The notes under the pieces: generated by a model | What the model was told of the DNA's origin: nothing | Seen by the model: only the letters and a program-made list of their open reading frames with translations | Database searches by the model: none | Program-made: the position numbers and the translations under genes | Shown: piece after piece, positions 54,172 through 64,000 of the stretch | How positions within the stretch are numbered: position 1 is the first letter of the stretch | Layout: each line of letters starts with the position of its first letter | Assembly (NCBI GenBank): GCA_030407315.1 | Contig: JALQPE010002070.1 | Span: forward strand, 372,001-436,000 | Length of the DNA: 64,000 nt | Reading direction: 5' to 3' | Origin: Asparagopsis taxiformis | Lineage: Eukaryota > Rhodophyta > Florideophyceae > Bonnemaisoniales > Bonnemaisoniaceae

Positions 54172-55188
54172 ATGGTTACGACCCGTAGCACCGATGCTAA
54201 CACTCCGCGGCCCGCCGGCTCTGCTGGAGGTGGAGCGAGAAACCCTTCGCAGGGCGCTCCCTCCCTCGCCAGGGTCGGTGTGCCGCCAGCGACGGAAGCG
54301 TCCGTCGCGCCCGCCCCGTCCGTTGGGGCGGTTCAAGCCGTTGCTCCGCAGGCCGTTGCCTCATCATCGCGCCCGAAGGCTCCCGTTCCGCCTGTCGAGG
54401 CTGCAGGGGCCGTCGCCCCTGCTGATGGCGACGCAGCTGCGTCGGTCTCAAGTCCGGAGTCATCGATAGTGCCGGAGGTCGTGCCCTCTGGTCGTGGAGT
54501 GGCTGCGATGGCCGCAGCCGCACGTTCACACCGTGCCGAGGCAGCGTCGCGCGCCGGCGAACCTCGTCGTGAGGGTTCACCCCAGTCTCCCCGTCGGGAC
54601 TCGTCGGGGTTGGACGTTCCCGCGGGAACCGTCGGAACCTCCGACCGTAACGGAGTCGCGCTCGACGCGAGTTCCCTATCCCACGCGTGGGCGGTGCTGC
54701 CTCGGGTGGCTGTGTCGGACGAGGACGTGGCCACGCTGGCCAAAGATCGTTTGGACGCACGCGCAGTGCTCGAATACATGCGCGTTGCCGAAGATTCGTG
54801 GGGGCGTCGTGCTGGGTGTCGTTTCGCCCACGGGCCGGCGGGATCGGTTCGTTACCAGATCCCGGCGTCGATTCGTTGCGACCGTTCGTGGTTGCGTGAC
54901 GCTGACGATGCGGTCTACGTAGACATCATGGACGCGTACTTATGGAATGGGACGCCCGAGGAACCGCCGTTCACTGCGTTGGCGTCCGTATACGTGTGTC
55001 CGCGGACATTGACGGAGCGGCAGCGTGCCGAGTGGAAGACCGCGCTATCGTTGAGCGTGATGGGCAACCGTGTCATATCGTACGACAACTACTTCGCGCT
55101 CCGCTACGCCGACGCGGACGACTTTCGTGTGTCGCACGCGTCCACGTCTGTGTTTTCGGAAGTGGACGCGGACGTCCAGTCTCTCTAG
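54172..55188 (+). pseudogene. Antisense gene (aORF) of copy R2, C-terminally truncated
   Basis: ATG at 54172 and a TATA-like box TTATTTAAG at 53953-53961. Similarity to the 742-residue protein ends at about 55145, in the RVSHAS block; the last ~14 codons come from the adjoining repeat. The frame is also open from 53809 to the ATG and again encodes a hydrophobic stretch there. Confidence 0.8.
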
Positions 55189-55277
55189 TACGGGTCCTAG
55201 TCGGCCCCGAGATTTACTAGAACAAATGAACGTCCGCGTCCAAAAAAAAATAAAAATTTTTTGGATGCGGACGTCCA

Positions 55278-55535
55278 CTTTCTCTAGTACATATGGCGGA
55301 ATACTAGGGCCCGACATCCACTTTCTCTAGTACATATGGCGGAATACTAGGGCCCGACATCCACTTTCTCTAGTACATATGGCGGAATACTAGGACCCGA
55401 CATCCACTTTCTCTAGTACATATGGCGGAATACTAGGACCCGACATCCACTTTCTCTAGTACGTTTGGCGGAATACTAGGACCCGACATCCACTTTCTCT
55501 AGTACGTTTGGCGGAATACTAGGACCCGACATCCA
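55278..55535. repeat. 43-bp tandem repeat, about six copies
   Basis: CTTTCTCTAGTAC starts at 55278, 55321, 55364, 55407, 55450 and 55493, exactly 43 bp apart. The last units differ from the first by ACATATGG to ACGTTTGG. Confidence 0.92.
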
Positions 55536-55657
55536 GTATACAATATATCAGCGAAAACCGGGAGGGAAGAAATTACAGCGGATGGTAAATTCAGGGCCCA
55601 TATCGGACCGTATTTTATTCTCTCATTTACGAAACTGCTCGTATACAATACGTCTCT

Positions 55658-55865
55658 CTAGAATAGGAAATACATATCTGGTCAGAATAGGAAATAAATA
55701 CCCGGTTAGAATAGGAAATACGTATCCAGCCAGAATACGGAATATGTATCCAGTCAGAATACGGAATATATATCCAGCCAGAATATGAAATACGTATCCA
55801 GCCAGAATACGGAATATGTATCCAGCCAGAATATGAAATACGTATCCAGCCAGAATACAAAATAC
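55658..55865. repeat. 24-bp tandem repeat, about nine copies
   Basis: Units of the type AGAATAGGAAATACGTATCC. The length is a multiple of three, so one frame reads an 8-residue repeat (RIGNTYPV), but there is no sign of a real gene. Confidence 0.85.
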
Positions 55866-57589
55866 CTGTCAGCATATCGTCGATCACCCATCTCCCTCAC
55901 TATCGCGTTCTCCCTACCATCCGAACGCCATGCACCACCATCCACACATACTTCAAGAACCCTCACGACCTTGATTACAAAAAATCCGCTCCTTCGTCTG
56001 TGTTCTCGGAAATGGACGCGGACGTCCACAACCTCTAGTACACCTAGTATTACTAGGCGGACGTCCATGTTCTCCAGTATTTTTGGATGTCCGCCTAGAT
56101 CCGGACGTCCATGCGGTCTAGTACGTCTAGTATTACTAGGACGACATTCATTGTTTCTAGTACCACGGATGTCCCCCTCGGGATGGACTTCCGCCATGTC
56201 TATGTCAACCTAGGACGGGCGCCGGTTCAGAAATTCAAAAATTTCGACCCCAGAAATTTCTGCCGCCTTGCTCGACATGGATGTCCGCATCCATCACGGC
56301 GACCACTCTATTTTTCCTTGTCGGTCGACTCCAATTTTGTCTTTAATTTTTTCATCCTCTCGCTCACACCCCCTTCCATTTGGTGCTCACCTCCCCCGTA
56401 CTGTACCTCAAACACCCCCAATACCACTCTAGAACGCATTTTCAGCTACCTATCCCCGCTTCCACGGTGCACACCTCCATTCCATACCTACTTTTCTGCT
56501 CTACCGTACAGATTTCTTATAACCAGTCCTCATACTACCTCAGAATAGGGAAAAACATCCCCTATCCCCTCGACCATGCTCTCCCCCATCACCTTTGCAA
56601 CGTATTGTTCTTCAATACCCTCTCTCCTCTACCTTCAACCCCTCTCCTTCGCCCTCTCCACAAACTTCCCCTGCAGCTTACTCTTCGACCTGCTCCACCC
56701 CTCCCTCCCTCACCTGCTCCATGCCCCCACGCCATCCGCATCTTCGATACCGTATACACCACCACCACCACCACCGGCCCACGCTCCCGCTCCCCCGCCG
56801 TCTCCCCAGAAACCTCCCCGCTCTGAAACACATATCAACCCCCCACTTCGCACCCATCCTCCCACTCCCCTCCCTCCCCAAATACAATAACCCTCTTCTT
56901 CCCCATCACATCCCCACTCACCACAGCCAGAACAGACGCCACCCCCCTTCCCACCTCTTTCTCCTCACTTTCCTAAAACCCCCTCCTCTCGGGGCCTTCA
57001 ACCGCACCCTCCTACGGTCCCACCTAAACACCTCCTCCGCCCTCACTACCCCAACACCCGCAGCGTCTCCCCAATCCCCATAATATGCTTGTCGGCACTC
57101 CTCTCCGAATCACACTCCAATCTAAACCCGCACTCCGTACATTTCCACTTCCCCCTGTACCATCCCATCCCAAGATTCCATCCACCCCCACAGAACACAT
57201 CCTCATACCACAGAAGAATTTTCTTCCTCTCATACCTCATCCTTAAAACCTCCATCTCTTCCATGTAAATTTCGATGTAAATATTTTCTCCACTATGCAA
57301 ACTCATACATGTATGAGCGTATGCCTTTCCGCTTCGTCAACCCTGAATATTTGTATTCATGTATTCATAAAATGGAGCCACCCACATCCCTATCCCGTTC
57401 TGCAAGCTTTACAAACCACCAGACGCATACTCCACAACTATACAACAAACACTACTCGCTATTTCAGACGACGCGGTACACAAGTAGCGTAGTCTCAACC
57501 TTCCGTGACGCCTTCCCTGATGCGTACAAGTGCGAAACACGTCTAGACGTATATCACAAGTGAGCGCGGGAATTTTCGGCACAGGAGAT

Positions 57590-59075
57590 GCTGGGCCACC
57601 AAATTGATTTTTCGGAAATTTTAGAATTTCTGGGCTGGCCAGCAATGCAATCGAGCTGGACATCCACCGGACGTCCATTTCAGGTTGATCGTGAGAGAGT
57701 AGGGCGGGACCATGATGAAACAAGGACCAAGACCTGTCCCTGACGTGTTGAGCCTGAAATCGACCCTTCGTAAGACGCGATTTTGGCTTACAGTTGGTGC
57801 TTACAGAAGCCAGTGATGACCCCGGTCGGGGCGGCAGCCGGTTCCTGGGGCCGTTGTGGCCAAATTAGACACCTTGATTTGAATTGAAATTTGGGCTATT
57901 CTCAAAAACATGCACATGTGAACATGTTTTTGAGATGGGGGTCTGCCGTACGGCACAATCGACCCGCCCAAATCGATGATTTTTCACAATTTTTTTCTGC
58001 CCGAAATTTTAGAATTTCTGGGCTCGCCAGCAATGCAATTGAGCCGGACATCCACCGGACGTCCATTTCAGGTTGGTCGTGTGCTGCCCACATCCATGCA
58101 TTGCAGCAACTAAGCAGGCGGGCTCACTACTCATACAAAGTGCACGGAATATGAGTAACGTGATGTGTGAGTGTTGTTTGTCGTGAGGATGTAAGGTGGG
58201 ACCATGATGAAACAGGGAAAAAGATGTCTCCCTAGCATAACTTGGGCTTGAAGCCTGGAATCGACCCTTCGTAAGACGCGATTTTGGCTTACAGTTAGTG
58301 CTTACCGAAGCCAGTGACGGCCCCGGTCGGGGCGGCAGCCGGTTCCTGGGGCCGTTGTGGCCAAATTAGACACCTTGATTTGAATTGAAATTTGGGCTAT
58401 TCTCAAAAACATGCACATGTGAACATGTTTTTGAGATGGGGGTCTGCCGTACGGCACAATCGACCCGCCCAAATCGATGATTTTTCACAATTTTTTTCTG
58501 CCCGAAATTTTAGAATTTCTGGGCTCGCCAGCAATGCAATTGAGCCGGACATCCACCAGACGTCCATTCTGGGTTGTTCGTATGCTGCTCACATCTACGC
58601 ATTACAGCAACCACGCAGGCGGGCCCACTGCTCATACGAAGTGCACGTAGCATGTGCAGCATGATGGATGAGCAGTGTTTGTCGTGAGAAAGTGGGGTGG
58701 GAGCATGTCGAAACAAGGACCAAAACTTCGCCCTGGCGTATTGAGCCTGAGCCTGGAATCGACCCTTCGTGAGATGTGGCTTTGCTTACAGTTGGTGCTT
58801 ACAGAAGCCAGTGACGGCCCCGGCCGGGGCAGCAGCCGGTTCCTGGGGCCGTTGTGGCCAAATTAGACACCTTGATTTGAATTGAAATTTGGGCTATTCT
58901 CAAAAACATGCACATGTGAACATGTTTTTGAGATGGGGGTGTGCCGTACGGCACTTTCGACCGCCCAAATCGATATAATTTTGCAATTTTTTTCTGACTG
59001 AAATTTTAGAATTTCTGGGCTCGCCAGCAATGCAATTGAGCTGGACATTCACCGGACGTCCATTTCAGGTTGGTC
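57590..59075. repeat. Tandem ~500-bp repeats
   Basis: Shared blocks recur at ~500-bp steps. GGCCGTTGTGGCCAAATTAG occurs near 57850, 58350 and 58848. A TTTTAGAATTTCTGGGCT block is followed by GCCAGCAATGCAAT at 57639, 58027, 58527 and 59026. Each unit holds the hairpin listed next. More distant copies lie at 59968-60204 and, reversed, after 62829. Confidence 0.8.
57901..57934. repeat. Hairpin motif with palindromic loop, five copies
   Basis: CTCAAAAACATG and CATGTTTTTGAG (12-bp arms) enclose CACATGTGAA, whose CACATGTG is itself a palindrome. Copies are at 57901, 58402, 58899, 60043 and (other strand) 62957-62990. A GCCGTACGGC palindrome follows each. Confidence 0.85.
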
Positions 59076-60204
59076 GAGTATTGCACATGGATACAGTTTT
59101 GCAGCTATTTCTCAGCCCAACATTTTAGAATTTCAGGGCTGACCAGCAATGTAACCGAGCCGGACTTCTACTGGACGTCCATTTCAAGTTAGGCTAGTGC
59201 TGCACATTTGCTCGCATCGCAGCAACTAAGCAAGTGTTGACAGCACCGAGATGCCATGCAGACAAGGGAGAATCGGCTGCAAACGGCTTCCCTGGTCGGC
59301 GGCTGGATGTCTGGATGTGAATGGCTGCAAGCATGGAAATCTTGCTACCGCACAGCGCATACACACTGCAGCAGCACATCACTGACGCATGCGAAAGTTG
59401 GGTGCTGCAGTGCGTGGTTGTTTGTGTGTTGTGTGTTTGTGTGTTTGTGTGTTTGTGTGTTTGTGTGTTTGTGTGTTTGTGTGTTTGTGTGTTTGTGTGT
59501 TTGTGTGTTGTGTGTGTTTGTGTTTGTGTCTTTGTGTCTTTGTGTGTGTATGACGAACCTTGTGGTATCCCTAGGCGTGCACTGGTACAAAAAGTTTGGA
59601 CTGCCCCATCGGTCGTACTTTGGCGCATTTACATGCATCGGAGAACGACCAAGGAGGTAGAGCAGCAATCACTGTTGGCTGAGCGTCCAAACTGGAGGGC
59701 TTGGGGCAATGGTTCTATAGCAGTCATTTATAGGACGCCCACCGTTGATGACTGAGATCCACGGTGGGTTTAGTATTCATGGTGTTGTCCTGCATTGGCG
59801 GACGTCGAAGACGAGTACTTCCAGTGAGCGTCCAAGGTGAACAGCTCAGCAGAGGATTATGATGTGGATGTGAAGGCATGGATGAGGCCAGCAGGAACGT
59901 TTCTGCAAGATGGGCGTGAGTGGGTAAGTGAGCGGGGAGGGGCCGCTCGGGGCGCTTGGTAGCTTCTGGGGCCGTTGTGGCCAAATTAGAATCAAGCCTA
60001 TGTCCGGCAGACGTCCTGAATTGCTTTATTTTTTGGGCTATTCTCAAAAACATGCACATGTGAACATGTTTTTGAGATGGGGGTGTGCCGTACGGCACTT
60101 TCGACCGCCCAAATCGATGTATTTTTGCATTTTTTTTCTGACTGAAATTTTAGAATTTCTGGGCTCGCCAGCAATGCAATTGCGCTGGTCATTCACCGGA
60201 CGTC
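58931..60204 (+). repeat. Left arm of a large inverted repeat
   Basis: Matches the complement of 62829-64000 along its length. The inner end is sharp, after GGACGTC. The arms differ mainly in a (GTGTTTGT)n microsatellite, long here (59425-59550) and short in the right arm. Confidence 0.88.
59425..59550. repeat. (GTGTTTGT)n microsatellite
   Basis: About 125 bp of GTGTTTGT-type units. The corresponding tract in the right arm, about 63483-63512, is only some 30 bp. Confidence 0.9.
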
Positions 60205-62828
60205 TATATGCGCTCAAGCGATTGCTGTCTGCTTCAAATACCTGATACATTATTGCCCCACACGACATAAAGTCCCCCAACATGCGACGCCCATCAAACA
60301 TAAACATTTTCATGCTCTTACTACATTCTAGTCGCACACATACATCCATCTTCAAACAAAAAATGTCATTTAAACACCACCAGTCCCGCTTCATCGTACG
60401 CCAATACCGCCCAGTCGCCCAGCAGACAAGCTAGCCGTGCAGAAAATAAGCACTGCCATCTACGACGGAAACGACTGGATCTCATCATCGCTCTCAGCAT
60501 TTCCAACAAGCCCAACATGTTTCCCCTACGTCACCCTGCAAAACGATACCATTGTATACTTCTGCATTCTCCGTCAATTGCATTCATTCAATCTGCGCAA
60601 TGAATTCTTCAATCTCGAAACCGGCCGGGTTTTCTGCCCATCCTGCAATAAGGGCATTGGAGAAAGTTCTCTAGCAATGGCCACTAAAGCCTTGATGCAA
60701 CTACACGGTGCTGATTGCTTCTATCGCTTCCTCAAATCTGTCGACATTTACAACATACCATCCATCCGACACATTTCCAAACTAAACTAGACTGTTCATT
60801 GACAAACTCGTGTGTAGCCCCATTTAGACCACTCACCACTGGTATCTGCTGAGTCACCGCGCACTGCCCTGGTGCTCCCTCCTGAATTCGCTTGGGCTGT
60901 CTCAATACATTCCGTACTATGCCTATGAAGCAGTCCCGTTATGGATCAGCGTTCTGCGTGTTCAGCACATCATCCCCACGTTACCAGAGCTGCAATTTCT
61001 CAGCGGTACGGGTATCATCAATCCTTAGCACAGATGTGATACAGCAGCCGATGCAGGTCAATTTCTAGACTCGTAATTTTGCACTCAAGAAGGGAGATCG
61101 GTATGGAAATTGTCCAGGCATAACAAACCGCCTGTCCTGCTCTCCTGCAGAGCAAGCTCCATCGATCCAGTCGATCAGGAACCTGACGACATGTAGTCGG
61201 CGTTCGTTCCGGACGCGGAAAGGGCAAATTTTTGTGTGGCGTTTGCAGATTCAGTCGCAACGGGAAGCGATGAAACTTTCCGCATGGCGTTTGACTGCGG
61301 TTTATCTGAGACAGACATCGAGCGATCGGTGTTTCTGTCCAGATGAAGCTGGAGATCAATGCCGTATTTGAGCTGATAATTGGAGCAAAGATTTGAAACA
61401 AATTTTCTGTGCAAATTTACGACACGACACGGCGGAGGGTGGATAACTCAACGTTAGATGTTATTGGTTGAGCCAACATTACAAGACCGTACCGACGACA
61501 CGCGCAATCATTGATTTTTCGCTCATTGCTTAGAGAGCAAAACTGTCCAATGGTCGTATCAAGTTAGACCAGCACATATTTCCGCAACATCTTGGTGGAA
61601 CGAAGTCGGTGCTCACGAAAGCCTGAGAGCTGCCTTGAGTCGAGGATTTTGTACGCCGCCTTATCTGTGGTAGTTTCATACTGCGTTGTTTCACCGTTGG
61701 ACTTGTGCCACGCACACTTGGATCTCTCTCCATACGTACGTGTAGATAAGATGTGAATTGAGCTACAATAGCATACCAAACTGGAAACCAGTATCTACAT
61801 GCTTTGTGAGAATATAATGCCTCTTCCTCGAGAAAAGGCCTCCTTCGGAATACTAGATTTCATTCAACCATATCCATCCATCTCCCATCGCTTCAGCATG
61901 AAATCATCACCATTCCATCCATCACAACGTTCGTCTCTATCCAAACACTACTCTCCACACATCTCCCCGATCTTTCAGTCCGACCGTACCCGGCGGCGGC
62001 CGAGAGAAACGTACTGGCCATTGTTAAAAGTATCTACGACGGCAATGAGCGCATATATTAAATCATTCTCTATGTGCACACAGACCCTGATTGCCTCTCG
62101 TTTGTGGCAGAAATGAAACAAACACAAAGACTGCAACTCGTCCATGCGAGAAGCAAAAGCTACAGATTTTTAGCAAGTATCGATAGCTACAAAGAACCAC
62201 TGCAACGTTTATTCTAGACTTGTATACATTTTCATTAGCACTTACATTACCATACACGAATAGTATTGCATTAAAGATTTTTATGAGAATGACAGGGGTC
62301 AGCGGCCGGGTTCCCTCCAGCTCAGCTTGGCTCAGCTCCGGATGCAGATGTGGTGAAGGGAAGAGAGAAAAGTCAGATATTCTACCATGATCTGATTTGA
62401 TTTGCAATCTGAGAACTTCTTGACTCCCAAAAGGTGTAAACAGTATCCCTGCATATTGGCATCGACCAAAAGAACTGCAGCACTAACTCAATTTTCATTG
62501 CAGAGATCAGCACAACGTATTCGTCTTGAGTGTCACAAGTTGCAATTAGATGGCGCTGACTCGAAGCTAGGAGAGTTGGTAGTTGTGCCGAGTCGGCGTC
62601 TTCGGTTTGATCGCTCGTGTAAATATCCAAGCAAAATGGCAGGCAAGGAGATACAAAGCCACGCAACAATCAAGCTTACCACATTCCCCAGCCAGAATCA
62701 CCATAGAAATCCTTGCAGTCTGCATCACACAGATCATCTTACGCAGTGCGTGCTGCCCAGGTCGTTATTCGGCCCTATCCAGAAACACTTTCAGGCCTAG
62801 TGCAACCAGTAGATCTGAAATGGAAATG
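60205..62828. other. Unique DNA between the inverted arms
   Basis: 2.6 kb. Frames at 60437-60790 (+, GTG start, with FCPSCNKG) and 61564-61779 (minus) look somewhat protein-like but match nothing I know. IYDGN-type words occur both at 60459 and near 62030, hinting at an old duplication. No transposase motif is seen. Confidence 0.35.
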
Positions 62829-64000
62829 GACGTCCGGTGAATGACCAGCGCAATTGCATTGCTGGCGAGCCCAGAAATTCTAAAATTTCAGTCAGAAAAA
62901 AAATGCAAAAATACATCGATTTGGGCGGTCGAAAGTGCCGTACGGCACACCCCCATCTCAAAAACATGTTCACATGTGCATGTTTTTGAGAATAGCCCAA
63001 AAAATAAAGCAATTCAGGACGTCCGCCGGACATAGGCTTGATTCTAATTTGGCCACAACGGCCCCAGAAGCTACCAAGCGCCCCGAGCGGCCCCTCCCCG
63101 CTCACTTACCCACTCACGCCCATCTTGCAGAAACGTTCCTGCTGGCCTCATCCATGCCTTCACATCCACATCATAATCCTCTGCTGAGCTGTTCACCTTG
63201 GACGCTCACTGGAAGTACTCGTCTTCGACGTCCGCCAATGCAGGACAACACCATGAATACTAAACCCACCGTGGATCTCAGTCATCAACGGTGGGCGTCC
63301 TATAAATGACTGCTATAGAACCATTGCCCCAAGCCCTCCAGTTTGGACGCTCAGCCAACAGCGATTGCTGCTCTACCTCCTTGGTCGTTCTCCGATGCAT
63401 GTAAATGCGCCAAAGTACGACCGATGGGGCAGTCCAAACTTTTTGAACCAGTGCACGCCTAGGGATACCACAAGGTTCGTCATACACACACAAACACACA
63501 AACACACAAACAACCACGCACTGCAGCACCCAACTTTCGCATGCGTCAGTGATGTGCTGCTGCAGTGTGTATGCGCTGTGCGGTAGCAAGATTTCCATGC
63601 TTGCAGCCATTCACATCCAGACATCCAGCCGCCGACCAGGGAAGCCGTTTGCAGCCGATTCCCCCTTGTCTGCATGGCATCTCGGTGCTGTCAACACTTG
63701 CTTAGTTGCTGCGATGCGAGCAAATGTGCAGCACTAGCCTAACTTGAAATGGACGTCCAGTGGAAGTCCGGCTCGGTTACATTGCTGGTCAGCCCTGAAA
63801 TTCTAAAATGTTGGGCTGAGAAATAGCTGCAAAACTGTATCCATGTGCAATACTCGACCAACCTGAAATGGACGTCCGGTGAATGTCCAGCTCAATTGCA
63901 TTGCTGGCGAGCCCAGAAATTCTAAAATTTCAGTCAGAAAAAAATTGCAAAATTATATCGATTTGGGCGGTCGAAAGTGCCGTACGGCACACCCCCATCT
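62829..64000 (-). repeat. Right arm of the large inverted repeat, cut by the window end
   Basis: Reverse complement of 58931-60204, including the hairpin (62957-62990) and the short microsatellite. Similarity is still running at base 64000, so the arm is longer than shown. Confidence 0.88.

Larger units (their letters stand above)
55189..57580. other. Satellite-like and pyrimidine-rich DNA
   Basis: Besides the arrays listed separately, this holds an A/T-rich hairpin at 55231-55273 (CGTCCGCGTCC arms), several inverted GGACGTCC motifs near 56005-56170, and a strongly C/T-rich strand from about 56550 to 57060. A minus frame at 57046-57306 (86 codons, true ATG) has a Cys pair (KCTECG) but no family I can name. 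Confidence 0.45.

Noticed and set aside
55278..55535. CRISPR-like regular repeats
   Set aside because: The units are contiguous with no variable spacers, and the genome is eukaryotic.
55582..55788. Frame with an 8-residue repeat
   Set aside because: It is the translation of the 24-bp tandem array; there is no domain or gene context.
59256..59755. Cys/Val-rich frames of 134-144 codons
   Set aside because: They are produced by the (GTGTTTGT)n microsatellite.

Overview
The window is nuclear DNA of an intron-poor eukaryote. Long uninterrupted genes (condensin SMC4, Erg28, a eukaryote-type PAF acetylhydrolase), chromodomain and copia retrotransposons and a CACTA-type transposon exclude a prokaryote. 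A multicellular red alga (florideophyte, Chondrus-like) is my best guess, by inference from gene style and repeat load; no marker gene proves it.

Layout. (1) 0.5-18.3 kb holds single-exon host genes: SMC4, a bZIP factor, an isopropylmalate-dehydrogenase-like protein, Erg28 (minus strand), a PAF-acetylhydrolase-like lipase, an RluA-type pseudouridine synthase, an ApaH-like phosphatase, and a psq-type helix-turn-helix protein (minus strand). (2) 18.3-24.4 kb shows no recognisable gene. (3) 24.5-55.1 kb is a stack of nested transposons. The oldest layer is a decayed Ty1/copia element (minus strand; 3' LTR 24472-24743; pol pieces 24777-25560, 39041-39057 and 39735-40084). It was hit by a complete 13.5-kb Ty3/gypsy chromodomain element (25566-39035, target duplication GTCTT), by a solo LTR of the same family (39063-39729, duplication AAGGC), and by a reverse-oriented member R1 from 40085. 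R1 was in turn hit by a different solo LTR (40188-40845, duplication ACTGT) and by another member, F2 (42344-50973, duplication CCCGT). F2 carries a CACTA-type transposon remnant (43009-48004). A further reverse member, R2, starts at 52911 and is cut off near 55145. (4) 55.1-64 kb is satellite-like DNA: 43-bp and 24-bp tandem repeats, roughly 500-bp repeats with a strong hairpin, and an inverted repeat with arms of about 1.2 kb that runs off the window end.

The most interesting object is the gypsy-like family. Its full-length copy has gag with a CCHC knuckle, a textbook -1 frameshift site (GGGAAAC plus hairpin) into a protease frame, RT/RNase H/integrase, a C-terminal chromodomain, a 2.3-kb spacer, and then a large antisense gene. 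That gene would encode a 742-residue protein of unknown family and has its own TATA-like box just inside the 3' LTR. Four copies of the antisense frame are visible. Where two can be compared by eye they differ mainly at silent positions, so it has evolved as a protein-coding gene.

All family and structural calls were made by eye; no database or alignment program was used.
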